NCBI RefSeq assembly: GCF_000243335.1
Contig: NZ_JH597773.1
Location: 3,528,156 to 3,592,155, forward strand
Source: Leptonema illini DSM 21528
Lineage (GTDB): Bacteria; Spirochaetota; Leptospiria; Leptospirales; Leptonemataceae
Reading direction: 5' to 3'
Length of the DNA stretch: 64,000 nucleotides
In this document: one piece after another, positions 25,596 to 34,759 of the stretch
How positions within the stretch are numbered: position 1 is the stretch's first letter
How the letters are laid out: each line of letters begins with the position of its first letter
Position numbers and translations under genes: made by a program
Notes under the pieces: generated by a model
Databases searched by the model: none
Told to the model about the DNA's origin: nothing
Seen by the model: the letters and a program-made list of their open reading frames with translations, nothing else

Positions 25596-26501
25596 ATGAT
25601 TGATATGACGAAAAAAATAACAGAATCCTCTCTCTTTCAGAACTTTATCACGGCCGTTATTCTGCTAACTGCCTTACTGGTCGGTCTGGAAACATACCCG
25701 TCGATGATCGACGCCTACGGGCCGTTGCTGCACACGCTCGATCTTCTGATCCTTGCCATCTTTGTGACTGAGATTGCCCTGAAGCTTGTCGCTCGCTGGC
25801 CGCGGCCCGAACTCTTCTTTATCGATCCCTGGAACGTTTTCGATTTTGTCATCGTTGCCGCCGCATTTTTGCCCATCGATGCGCAGTACGTAACGGTGCT
25901 TCGACTCCTGCGACTGCTGCGGGTGCTTCGCCTGGTTCGGGCGCTTCCTCAGCTGCGTATCCTCGTCTCGGCGCTTCTGAAAAGCATCCCCTCGATGTTT
26001 TATGTGGGTATCTTTCTCTTTCTGCTTTTCTACATCTATGCTGTGGCCTCGGTCTTTCTTTTTTCGGCGAACGATCCCGTTCACTTCAAAGACCTTCCGC
26101 TCGCCTTCATCACTCTATTCAGAGTGGTCACGCTTGAGGGCTGGACGGAGATCATGTACATCCAGTCCTACGGATGCGATAACTATGGTTATGACGGCAT
26201 GGAAGCGTTATGCACGCATCCCACTGCCTATCCCGTTCTCAGTCCGCTATTCTTCATCAGCTTCGTATTGATCGGCACGATGGTCGTACTGAACCTGTTC
26301 ATCGGCGTCATCATGAACGGTATGGATGAAGCGAAAGAAGAGACCGAGGCGGAAGCGATGCTTAATCCGCAAACGCCGTCAGCTCTCGAAGAATGGAAGC
26401 AGCTGACCAAAGACATGAAGGCCATGGAGCACCGCATGGCCGCCATCCGCAAGGCGCTGGAGGCTCAGGGCCCTCGCAAGTCTTCAAAGAAAGCCCGATA
26501 A
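25596..26501 (+). CDS. Voltage-gated sodium/calcium channel (NaChBac-type single domain)
   Basis: 301 aa, six membrane segments; four subunits make a channel. S4 carries regularly spaced Arg (LRLLRLLRVLRLVRALPQLR). The pore helix and filter read FRVVTLEGWTEIM, against TLESW in NaChBac. The S6 region is FVLIGTMVVLNLFIGVIMNG. After S6 comes a coiled coil (LEEWKQLTKDMKAMEHRMAA) typical of tetramerisation. A long loop with two Cys (YGCDNYGYDG...ALCTHP) sits between filter and S6 and is unusual. The Gly at filter position 4 may favour calcium. Confidence 0.9.
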   Translation: MIDMTKKITESSLFQNFITAVILLTALLVGLETYPSMIDAYGPLLHTLDLLILAIFVTEIALKLVARWPRPELFFIDPWNVFDFVIVAAAFLPIDAQYVTVLRLLRLLRVLRLVRALPQLRILVSALLKSIPSMFYVGIFLFLLFYIYAVASVFLFSANDPVHFKDLPLAFITLFRVVTLEGWTEIMYIQSYGCDNYGYDGMEALCTHPTAYPVLSPLFFISFVLIGTMVVLNLFIGVIMNGMDEAKEETEAEAMLNPQTPSALEEWKQLTKDMKAMEHRMAAIRKALEAQGPRKSSKKAR

Positions 26502-26504
26502 AAA

Positions 26505-26531
26505 AAGGCCGGACTGTGCGTCCGGCCTTAT
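26505..26531 (+). terminator. Rho-independent terminator of the channel gene
   Basis: AAGGCCGGAC (26505-26514), loop TGTGC, GTCCGGCCTT (26520-26529). A ten-bp GC-rich stem directly after the stop codon. Confidence 0.8.
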
Positions 26532-26630
26532 CAGGAATTTTGTCAACGTTATACAGGGCCGGCTTCGGCCCGTTTTCAGTCCATTCTCCAACCGCCCATG
26601 GTTCTTATCGGGCCCGGTTGCGTTTCTCTC

Positions 26631-28751
26631 TTATAAAACGGTGAAGTTGCGGCTCACACCCTGATAGGATTTGATCGCTCCCGTCCATCCCGATTTCCAA
26701 TGCCCGCGATGGCGGATGCGATAGGTGCCCGGCGCAAGGTCCGACGTATCGACCGAGACCGTGACCTTCGAATAGGCGATGCCGTCGCGCTGCCAGCGAT
26801 AGATCGTCGCCGGATCGTTATCGCGGAGCACCGTTATCCATTGCCCGTTTACAAGACGCTCGATATCGCCGTAGCTGCTTCGAATGAGCGGGTCGTTCTT
26901 CGGATGTCCGCCCCAGAAGACAGCTTTAGCGATGGCGCCGCGATTATACGATGTGGCGGGCTGCTCGACGATATCGCCGAAGTTCTTGAACCAGGGCACA
27001 TCGTCGAATACGACGCCCGTTTGCAGAGTCGTCTGATAGTCGGTCAGATCGGGGGGCACCGGACCGGGCGAAACGGACGTTCCGGCCTGGAGGGAGTCGG
27101 CTAACTTCGCGAACTCCTGCTCGTATGCGGGCAGCGTGTTCGGTCCGAACTGCGTCGACGCTCCTTCGTAATGCTGCAGGGCGTATTCTTCAGGCGTCGT
27201 TACATAGGATGTGTAGGCGTTTGAGAGCCCGGCGACGACGACGATATCATCGGCATTGCGCTTCACGGCGTTTCGCAGACGACGTCCGGCCATTGTGGTG
27301 ATCTCGGCGGGTACGGCGGCGATTTTTAGCTGACCGATCTGAACGATCTGAAACGGAATGATCGGCGGAGTCCACGGATTGCCGTCAAACGACGCCTCTC
27401 CCGTCGGAATCAGGATGGGCTTCTTTTCATGACAGGCGACATAGGCCGGATCAAGCGTAGAAGGCCAGGCGATGGACAGGAAGCCCGACAGGAAACTATG
27501 AAGAAAGGCGTTGCGCGAATTCTCATTCCACTCGACGGAATCGACCGTTACGCCTTCGTCGAAAAGATCGAGCGAGACGGCGTTATCCTCGGTGGAGCCG
27601 GCAGAGAACGAAGCTCCCATGGCCGCCTTACAGGTCGACTTGCCGACGCTATCGACAAACGTGTTATACATATTCACGTGTTTGTGACGAAAGTCGATCG
27701 GGCCTTCAAGGCGTACGGTGGCCGTATCAAAAAGCTCGCGGGCCTTATCGTACTGACGGTCGGCGATGATATTCTCGCGCTCGTAATCATGAACGCCGTC
27801 GGCCGGGCCCCAGAGGTTAGGCGATACGTCGCCGGCATTGGACTGGGCAAAGGCGGCTACAAACGTCGAATCGGCCGTATAGCTCGTTCCTCCGTCCTTT
27901 TCAAAGAAATAGGAGGCGAGGCCCTTGTTATCGCCGCCGATCAGCTTATTCGTCGGCCCGACGCTCGTCGGATGCACGGCAAACCAGTTGATCATGCCGA
28001 TATCGGTGCCGTTCTGCCTTTGCAGTCGAAGCAGCGTCATCTTCGTGTCGACGTTCGACGCATACTGCGACCTTTCAGAGGCGGGGTTGTTCTCATAGGC
28101 GATAGGCGAACGATTCATGCTTGCGTTTGCAAGATCGCCCTGATTCACGAAGATGCGGCCCGGAGCGACGTTCTGATGGGCGAGCTTGATCGACCGATAG
28201 ATACCGTCGACGATGACTTCGTAGTTTTCACGAATGAAGCCCATCGTCGTAACGTTATACATGAAGTAATGCGAATATCCGCCAGGGCCGCTGTGTGTAT
28301 GCGTGGCCGAGAGAAGAACGTTCGCCTCGTTATAATAAGGAGCAAGATCGGGATCGGCGGCGATCTTACGGGATACGCCCTGCTTCACCGATTGAAAGAT
28401 CATGCCAAGGTCGGCCGAAACGAAGACGACGCGCTTCGCACCGTCCCCGATAACGAAGGCTCGCGACCACAGTCGCATATAAATACCTTCGGTCTTCTGG
28501 TCGGTTTCGGCGAATCCCATCATACCTACTTCGGCGGCCGGGCCCGTAATATCGTACAGACCTGCTCCGATCAGGTAGAGCGGTTCGCCGCTTTGAAGCG
28601 ACATCGCCTGCAGATTCGCCTCGGGCGTATCTGCAATGCTATCCGTTAATGGAAGCAACAGGCTTCCATCAGAGTCCTTTTTCCCGCAGCTTACCAGCAT
28701 TACGAGGGCGACAAGCGCCATGCATTTGCTGCGGAGGATGGTTTTTTTCAT
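26631..28751 (-). CDS. Neutral ceramidase lipoprotein
   Basis: 706 aa from ATG 28751 (AGGAGG 8 bp upstream). Lipobox LVSC followed by GKKDSDGSLLLPL. Neutral/alkaline ceramidases hydrolyse ceramide to sphingosine and fatty acid. Family motifs: GAGLYDITGPAAEVGMMGF, zinc-site HTHSGPGGYSHYF, the catalytic-serine block MNRSPIAYENNP, and AVHPTSVGPTNKLIGGDNKG. The C-terminal 140 residues fit the immunoglobulin-like domain of the family. The substrate may be host or environmental sphingolipids. Single gene, divergent from the kinase operon. Confidence 0.93.
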   Translation of the reverse strand: MKKTILRSKCMALVALVMLVSCGKKDSDGSLLLPLTDSIADTPEANLQAMSLQSGEPLYLIGAGLYDITGPAAEVGMMGFAETDQKTEGIYMRLWSRAFVIGDGAKRVVFVSADLGMIFQSVKQGVSRKIAADPDLAPYYNEANVLLSATHTHSGPGGYSHYFMYNVTTMGFIRENYEVIVDGIYRSIKLAHQNVAPGRIFVNQGDLANASMNRSPIAYENNPASERSQYASNVDTKMTLLRLQRQNGTDIGMINWFAVHPTSVGPTNKLIGGDNKGLASYFFEKDGGTSYTADSTFVAAFAQSNAGDVSPNLWGPADGVHDYERENIIADRQYDKARELFDTATVRLEGPIDFRHKHVNMYNTFVDSVGKSTCKAAMGASFSAGSTEDNAVSLDLFDEGVTVDSVEWNENSRNAFLHSFLSGFLSIAWPSTLDPAYVACHEKKPILIPTGEASFDGNPWTPPIIPFQIVQIGQLKIAAVPAEITTMAGRRLRNAVKRNADDIVVVAGLSNAYTSYVTTPEEYALQHYEGASTQFGPNTLPAYEQEFAKLADSLQAGTSVSPGPVPPDLTDYQTTLQTGVVFDDVPWFKNFGDIVEQPATSYNRGAIAKAVFWGGHPKNDPLIRSSYGDIERLVNGQWITVLRDNDPATIYRWQRDGIAYSKVTVSVDTSDLAPGTYRIRHRGHWKSGWTGAIKSYQGVSRNFTVL

Positions 28752-28964
28752 GTGAGTATCCTCCTTGTTTTTCGCAAGCGACCTTCTGAGGGGTCGTGAA
28801 GCTATCTGTACACATGGGCAAAAAACTTGCAACTATTAATGAACATTAGTTGACTATTTTTTTCGCATTGATAAAACTATCCTGTAGATCGATTGCCTTT
28901 TGTCGGAGGATGGGGCACGATGAGCTGAACCCATTGTCGAGGGAAAAAGCTTCAGGAGATAGCG

Positions 28965-30587
28965 ATGTCGGATCACAGAAAGAAAAGTCCTCTTGTCCTG
29001 GCCGTCGATCTGGGCACCTCGGGCTGTAAAACGGCCCTTGTGGCGCTTGGCGGAAAGGGCGACAACGGCGAAATAGAATCGGCCAGCGTCATCGGCTTTG
29101 AATTCGCCCCGGTCGAGCTTGTTCTTCCGCCCGGCGGCGGCTGTGAGCAGCGTCCCGAGGACTGGTGGCAGGCCTTTTTGATCACGGCAGAGCGTCTTTT
29201 GAAGAAGCAGAGCCATTATCGCGAACAGATCGTCGCCATCTGCTGCTCGACGCAGGGTGAAGGCACCGTCTGCGTCGACGAAAAGGGAGAGGTCCTTGGC
29301 AACGCCATCCTCTGGCTCGACATGCGAGGCGCTCCCTATGTTGAAAAGCTGGCCGGCGGCTGGCCTTCCGTCTCGGGTTACGGGGCGGCGAAGCTCTGGC
29401 GCTGGATCCGACTGACCGGCGGAGCACCGGCACTGTCGGGCAAAGACCCGGCGGCGCATATGCTTCTTATCAAGCATGAGCATCCCGATCTCTATCGTCG
29501 CACTCATAAATTCCTGAACGTCATCGACTATATGAATCTGCGGTTAACGGGTCGGGCCGCCGCCACGTCCGACTCCATTCTCACCTCATGGGTGACGGAT
29601 AACCGTGACCCCGCGAACATCCGCTACGACGACGGCCTTGTGAAGATGAGCGGCATCGAAAAAGCCAAGCTGCCCGACATCGTTAAATGCACGGATGTCG
29701 TGGGTATGCTTCGCGCCGACGTAGCGCAGCAGCTCAAGTTGCCGCAGCTTCCCGTCGTCGCCGGTTCGATCGATAACACCGCCTCGGCGCTCGGTTCGGG
29801 ATGTGTGGATTTCGGCGATGCACATCTTTACATTGGAACATCTTCCTGGATCGCCGCCCATGTGCCGAAGAAAAAGACCGACGTCTTTTCGTCTGTGGCC
29901 GCCGTTCCCTGCGCCCTTGACGATCGCTATCTGATGACGGCGCTGCAATCGTCGGCCGGTTCTAACCTGAGCTATCTGAAAGATCGCATCCTCTATCATG
30001 AAGACGAGCTGCTGCGCGAAGAGCATGTGCCCGACGTCTATAAGATTCTCGATCGTATCGCCGAGCGCACCGAGGCAGGCAGCGGCGGTCTCATCTATAT
30101 GCCCTGGCTGTACGGCGAACGCGTGCCCGTCGAAGATCGCACGCTGCGCGCCGGACTTTTCAATCTATCGCTCGAACATAATCGATCGCATATTATTCGC
30201 GCCTTTTTCGAAGGCGTCGCATTGAACACGCGGTGGATGCTAACCCCCGTCGAGAAATTTCTCGGCAAGAAGCTCGACCGCATCACCATCGTCGGCGGAG
30301 GAGCGACGTCGAACGTATGGTGCAGCATCTTCGCCGATACACTCGGCATTTCCGTGCGTCAGCTCGATCAGCCCGTGCAGGCGAATGCGCTCGGTTCGGC
30401 CTTTATGGCCGGACTTGCACTCAATCTTATCAAGCGCAGCGACATCTCCGAACGCACGCGCATCCGCGCCACATATCAGCCCGATCCCGACCGGCGTACC
30501 GTCATGAATCGTTCGTTTGAAACGTTTCTCGAACTGCACCGGCGGCTCGCCCCCGTCTATCATCGCATACGAGGTTTAAAGAAATGA
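28965..30587 (+). CDS. FGGY-family carbohydrate kinase
   Basis: 540 aa. Phosphorylates a sugar or polyol with ATP. N-terminal fold: LVLAVDLGTSGCKTALV; second domain: HLYIGTSSWIAAH and the adenosine site IVGGGATSNVWCSIFADTLG. The closest look is xylulokinase-like, but substrate specificity in FGGY kinases cannot be read from motifs. First gene of a tight five-gene operon; its stop overlaps the next start by 4 bp (ATGA). TTGACT about 110 bp upstream may be its -35. Confidence 0.9.
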   Translation: MSDHRKKSPLVLAVDLGTSGCKTALVALGGKGDNGEIESASVIGFEFAPVELVLPPGGGCEQRPEDWWQAFLITAERLLKKQSHYREQIVAICCSTQGEGTVCVDEKGEVLGNAILWLDMRGAPYVEKLAGGWPSVSGYGAAKLWRWIRLTGGAPALSGKDPAAHMLLIKHEHPDLYRRTHKFLNVIDYMNLRLTGRAAATSDSILTSWVTDNRDPANIRYDDGLVKMSGIEKAKLPDIVKCTDVVGMLRADVAQQLKLPQLPVVAGSIDNTASALGSGCVDFGDAHLYIGTSSWIAAHVPKKKTDVFSSVAAVPCALDDRYLMTALQSSAGSNLSYLKDRILYHEDELLREEHVPDVYKILDRIAERTEAGSGGLIYMPWLYGERVPVEDRTLRAGLFNLSLEHNRSHIIRAFFEGVALNTRWMLTPVEKFLGKKLDRITIVGGGATSNVWCSIFADTLGISVRQLDQPVQANALGSAFMAGLALNLIKRSDISERTRIRATYQPDPDRRTVMNRSFETFLELHRRLAPVYHRIRGLKK

Positions 30588-31258
30588 AAACAGCTACAAC
30601 TAAGATCGCCTACGCGAAAGAGCGACAGTCCATCGTCGATCTCTGCATCGAACTCTCTCACATCGGATTCCTTGCCGGCGTCGGCGGTAACGTCGCCCTG
30701 CGCCTGTCGGATTCTGAATTCGCCGTCACGCCGTCAGCGGCCGATTATTACACGATGAAGGCCGAAGACATCTGTCTGCTCAATATTCGCACGCTTGAAC
30801 GTCTCGATTCGGATAACTCCTTCACACCCTCAGTCGAAAGCGGGCTTCATGCAGCATTGCTTCTGCGTCGCCCCGATCTGAAGGCATCGGTGCACACGCA
30901 TCAGCCGCTGGCCAGCGCCGCCGCTCTGCTGCACCGACCGATTCCGCTGAAAGGCGAGGATCGGGCGCTGCTCGGTAAAGAGGTCGCCCTTGTGAACTAC
31001 GGTCCATCGGGCTCGTCTCTTCTCGTCTCGGCGCTGAAAAAAGCGCTTCGCGACGACGTGAACTCCTATCTGCTTCGTAATCATGGCCTTGTCTGCGCCG
31101 CTCCTACGCTTGCGCTCGGCCTGGACGGAGTGCGCCGCATCGAGAAGGCGTCGGCCGACTTCATGCTCGAACTGATCCACGCAAATAAAACGACGGCGCT
31201 CTCACCGGCTCTGCTCTCGCATATTGAGGGCCTTCTAAAAGACGCGCTGCACGCATAA
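30584..31258 (+). CDS. Class II aldolase/adducin family protein (active-site residues kept)
   Basis: 224 aa. Zinc-dependent aldolases or epimerases of the fuculose-phosphate/ribulose-phosphate group. Catalytic Glu in SVESGLHAALL, zinc ligands in SVHTHQPLAS and LLRNHGLVCAA, substrate block GGNVALRLS and AVTPSAADYY. Expected to split the kinase product into a three-carbon fragment and an aldehyde. It overlaps the kinase gene, implying coupled function. Confidence 0.88.
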   Translation: MKTATTKIAYAKERQSIVDLCIELSHIGFLAGVGGNVALRLSDSEFAVTPSAADYYTMKAEDICLLNIRTLERLDSDNSFTPSVESGLHAALLLRRPDLKASVHTHQPLASAAALLHRPIPLKGEDRALLGKEVALVNYGPSGSSLLVSALKKALRDDVNSYLLRNHGLVCAAPTLALGLDGVRRIEKASADFMLELIHANKTTALSPALLSHIEGLLKDALHA

Positions 31259-31279
31259 CTACTATCGAAAAAGGAAAGA

Positions 31280-32764
31280 ATGATGAAGACATTGGAAACA
31301 CCGAAGAGACCGAAAACAGAAACCTCACAGCAGGAGTATGCCATCTCGGAGTGGCATGATACCGACGCAATCCACGATAAACTGAAGGCGCTATTAAAGC
31401 AGCCGCCACGCGCCATCCGCCGTGATAAAATGGAGCAGGTTCTCGCCTATTTCGAGAAGAAATGCCGCAAATCAAAGGCCATTGCCGACGAGGCGCAGCG
31501 CTTTATTCCCGGCGGCGTACAGCATAACCTTGCCTTCAACCATCCGTTTCCTATCGCCATCGACGAGGCGAACGGATCCTTCCTGAAAGACGTCGATGGC
31601 AACCGCTACATTGACTTCCTCCAGGCCGGAGGTCCCACCCTTCTCGGTTCGAACTACGCTCCGGTGCGCAAGAAGATCATCGAGCTGCTTGAAACCTGCG
31701 GCCCCGTCACCGGCCTTCTTCATGAATACGAGCATAAGCTCGCCGAAGAGATCAACCGTCACATGCCCGGCATCGAGATGTTTCGTATGCTCGGCTCGGG
31801 CACGGAAGGCGTCATGGCAGCCATCCGACTGGCAAGGGGTTATACAGGTAAAAAGAAGATCATCAAAGTCGGCGGCGCCTATCATGGATGGTCCGATCAG
31901 ATGGTGTATGGCATGCGCATTCCAGGAACGGGCCGACGTGAGGCGACGGGAATTCCGGGCGGCTCAACCGCTCATACGCAGGAATGCTTTCCGAACGATA
32001 TCGGCGCCCTGCGTCGCATGATGATGCTGAACCGTCTGCGCGGCGGGACGGCGGCCGTCATCGTCGAGCCGCTCGGTCCGGAAAGCGGCACACGCCCCAT
32101 CTACAAAAACTACAACGCCGAACTGCGCAAACTCTGCGACGAATTCGGCGCCCTGCTGATCTTCGACGAAGTCGTAACAGGCTTTCGTCTGGGCATGGGC
32201 GGCGCTCAGGGTTATTTTGGCGTTAACCCCGACATCACGGTTTTTGGAAAATGCCTGACCGGAGGGTATCCGATGGCCGGCGGCATCGGCGGACGTCGCG
32301 ACGTTATGATGCTTCTTGCCGGCGGTATCAGCGCCATGGGCAAGCGCGTCTTTGTCGGCGGCACGCTTTCGGCCAATCCGCTTTCCTGCGCGGCGGGCTA
32401 TTACACGATTAAAGAGATGGCTCGTACAAACGCCGCCGTTAAGGCGGGCCAGGCCGGGGATCGTCTGAGAAAAGGGCTGGAAGATATCGTCGACCGCCTG
32501 GGCCTCCCCTATGTCGTGTATAACCAGGGATCGATCGTGCATCTGCAAACGTCGGCCGTGCTGCTCATGAGCATGCGCAATCCGATCAAGGTGCTGAAAG
32601 AAGCGAAAGACCGCAAGCATCTCATGGAAGAGATGGGAGCGGCCTATATGTCTCAGGGCATCATCACGCTGGCCGGAAGCCGCATCTATACGAGCATGGC
32701 GACGACCGATCGCATCGTCGACGACGCCCTCGATCGCTTTGAAACCGTCTTCAAGATGGTCTGA
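31280..32764 (+). CDS. Class III aminotransferase, glutamate-1-semialdehyde aminomutase-like
   Basis: 494 aa PLP enzyme. Core motifs: RFIPGGVQHNL and DVDGNRYIDF, the PLP-phosphate site GSGTEGVMAAIRLAR, LLIFDEVVTGFRLG (Asp binding the pyridine), and the Schiff-base Lys in VFGKCLTGGYPMAGGIGG. About 70 residues at the N-terminus are extra compared with HemL. Operon context with kinase and aldolase suggests an amino-sugar or amino-polyol substrate, not tetrapyrrole synthesis. AAAGGA precedes the two ATGs at 31280 and 31283. Confidence 0.9.
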   Translation: MMKTLETPKRPKTETSQQEYAISEWHDTDAIHDKLKALLKQPPRAIRRDKMEQVLAYFEKKCRKSKAIADEAQRFIPGGVQHNLAFNHPFPIAIDEANGSFLKDVDGNRYIDFLQAGGPTLLGSNYAPVRKKIIELLETCGPVTGLLHEYEHKLAEEINRHMPGIEMFRMLGSGTEGVMAAIRLARGYTGKKKIIKVGGAYHGWSDQMVYGMRIPGTGRREATGIPGGSTAHTQECFPNDIGALRRMMMLNRLRGGTAAVIVEPLGPESGTRPIYKNYNAELRKLCDEFGALLIFDEVVTGFRLGMGGAQGYFGVNPDITVFGKCLTGGYPMAGGIGGRRDVMMLLAGGISAMGKRVFVGGTLSANPLSCAAGYYTIKEMARTNAAVKAGQAGDRLRKGLEDIVDRLGLPYVVYNQGSIVHLQTSAVLLMSMRNPIKVLKEAKDRKHLMEEMGAAYMSQGIITLAGSRIYTSMATTDRIVDDALDRFETVFKMV

Positions 32765-32772
32765 GGAAACGT

Positions 32773-33465
32773 ATGAAAAAGCACAATCCACACGAAGCGG
32801 ACTGGATGCATGCAGCGGAGCGGCTGCTTGAGAAGTCCATAGTCAAAGCCGGATCAGACGAGGCGATGTCGCTTCGCCTGCCCGGCGAGGCGAAGATGCT
32901 CGGCGGCACGTTTAACAAAAAGCTGTCGATCGTCGACCTGAACGGCGCAGAACGAACCGAAGATGCGGGGGCCTTCCCGGCCTCTCATCTGCATGCGGCC
33001 ATCTATCGCGCACGGCCCGACGTCGGCGCCATCTTATTCAGCCGTCAGGACTGGGGCTCGTCGCTGAATCAGGGCACCGAACCGATGCCGGGCATCTTCG
33101 ACGAGCAGGTACGACAGCTCGGTCGCTCCGTCGCACAGTTAAAAGGCGTGCCGCAGCAGATATCGACCTTTCGCGGCAACCTCGGCTCGGCGACGCTCTC
33201 GCAACTCAAGGCCGGCGAGCAGATCTTTCTCGTTTCGGGCGGCCTCTTGATCCTCGGGCATACGGTAGAACGGGTCGTCTTTAACGCCGAACTGGTCGAG
33301 AAATGCGCGAAGGCCTATCTGATCGCCCGTGCAACAGGGTTATCCGTGAAGAAGGTTCCGCTGTACGTGCGCATCATCGCCAACATGCGTCTGCACAAAG
33401 ACCAGAAGCGATCGGCGGCCTCGTATGCGGCCGGCGAGATACCGGCAGGTTTCAAGGCTTATTGA
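32773..33465 (+). CDS. Degenerate class II aldolase-like protein (zinc site lost)
   Basis: 230 aa. Same fold pattern as the earlier aldolase gene in this operon: AFPASHLHAAIYRARPDVGA corresponds to SVESGLHAALLLRRPDLKA. The catalytic Glu has become Ala, the HTH zinc ligands are replaced (AILFSRQDWG), and the NHG ligand is SGG (VSGGLLILGHT). It is therefore likely a non-catalytic partner or a differently acting enzyme. GAGGAAACGT lies just before the ATG. Kept intact within the operon. Confidence 0.75.
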   Translation: MKKHNPHEADWMHAAERLLEKSIVKAGSDEAMSLRLPGEAKMLGGTFNKKLSIVDLNGAERTEDAGAFPASHLHAAIYRARPDVGAILFSRQDWGSSLNQGTEPMPGIFDEQVRQLGRSVAQLKGVPQQISTFRGNLGSATLSQLKAGEQIFLVSGGLLILGHTVERVVFNAELVEKCAKAYLIARATGLSVKKVPLYVRIIANMRLHKDQKRSAASYAAGEIPAGFKAY

Positions 33466-33544
33466 TTCTGGATCAGAAATCGTTTTACAGATAACCAGGA
33501 AGAAACGTTCAATATACCGTTACACTCGCATCAAGGAAGAGTTC

Positions 33545-34756
33545 ATGCAACATAGAAAATGGATCGTACTCGGCGCCTTCATGGGCGTCGCCGCCGTCAG
33601 TCAGATGCTCTGGCTGAACTTCGCTCCCGTACAGACGCTGATCATGGAACGCTACGGCGTCTCGGAATTCATGGCCGGCTTTCTCACCTTCTGCTTCCCG
33701 CTTCTTTACGTCTTCTTCTCCATGCCGGCCGGAGCCATGACGGACCGTCGCGGCTATCGCTTCACTATCGGCTGGAGCTCCGTACTCATGGCCGTCGGCG
33801 CCGTCATCCGCATCTATGAGGCGTCGTTTTATGCCCTGTTAATCGGACAGCTTGCCATCGCCGTCGCACAGCCCTACGTGATGAACGGCATCACGAAGTT
33901 AGCCGCCGACTGGTTTCCCGAAGACGAACAGGCCGCCGCCACCGGGCTCGGCACGGCCGGTATGTTCATCGGTATGGCCGCCGGCATGGCGACGTCGGCT
34001 CCTCTAACAGAGGCTTACGGCCTCGGCGGGGCGATGCTGATCTTCGCCGTAATCAGTATCGTAGCCGCCGCCTTCTTTCTGCTTTTCGCGAAAGAGAACG
34101 GACAGGAGATGACGCTGGAGCAGAGAGCGAAGACGTCCCGGATTGCCGGGCTGACCGCAATGGAGGAATTCAAGCATCTGATCAAGGATCGATCGCTGAC
34201 GCTGATCTTTATTCTCTCGTTTCTGGCGCTGGGCTTCTTCAACGGACTGGCCACCTGGCTTGAAGGCATCCTTGGCGAAAACGGCGTTGAGCCTACAGAC
34301 GCCGGACTTGTCGGCGGCGCCATGATCATCGGCGGTATCGTCGGTTCGATCATCATCCCCGCTATCTCTGATAAGATACAACGTCGCAAGCCGTTCCTGA
34401 TCTTCTGCGGCCTCGCCGGCGCTGCGCTTGCGTATCCGCTCTGCACGTCGTCTAACCTGACGCTGCTCTATTCGCTCGGGGCGCTTCTGGGCGTCCTCTT
34501 TCTTCCCGGATACGCCCTGCTGCTTGCCATGTCCGAGGAGATGGCCGGTAAGGAACGGGCAGGCGGCGCGGCGGGTCTGCTCATGCTTGCCGGGAACGGC
34601 GGCGGTGTCGTCGTCTCTCTCCTGATGGAGGCTCTGCATAACGATAGCTGGTCGACGCCCATTCTGCTTCTCATGGCGGTGATGGCCCTGATCGTCGTGC
34701 TCGCTTTTTTTGCTCCGGAAAGCGCTGCAGCCCACAGGTCGGAACTCCGAACTTGA
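33545..34756 (+). CDS. MFS transporter
   Basis: 403 aa, 12 membrane segments. Conserved MFS loop GAMTDRRGYRFTIG between helices 2 and 3, and the central cytoplasmic linker at about 190-215. The N-terminal LNFAPVQTLIMERYGVSEFM resembles FLVCR-like and related small-solute carriers. AAGGAAGAG precedes ATG 33545; longer frames upstream overlap the previous gene and lack support. As the last gene of the catabolic operon it probably imports the substrate. Confidence 0.88.
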   Translation: MQHRKWIVLGAFMGVAAVSQMLWLNFAPVQTLIMERYGVSEFMAGFLTFCFPLLYVFFSMPAGAMTDRRGYRFTIGWSSVLMAVGAVIRIYEASFYALLIGQLAIAVAQPYVMNGITKLAADWFPEDEQAAATGLGTAGMFIGMAAGMATSAPLTEAYGLGGAMLIFAVISIVAAAFFLLFAKENGQEMTLEQRAKTSRIAGLTAMEEFKHLIKDRSLTLIFILSFLALGFFNGLATWLEGILGENGVEPTDAGLVGGAMIIGGIVGSIIIPAISDKIQRRKPFLIFCGLAGAALAYPLCTSSNLTLLYSLGALLGVLFLPGYALLLAMSEEMAGKERAGGAAGLLMLAGNGGGVVVSLLMEALHNDSWSTPILLLMAVMALIVVLAFFAPESAAAHRSELRT

Positions 34757-34759
34757 AAT

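Noticed and set aside
27429-28649. 406-codon frame on the plus strand
   Set aside because: Antisense to the ceramidase gene. Arg/Asp-rich shadow sequence without motifs.
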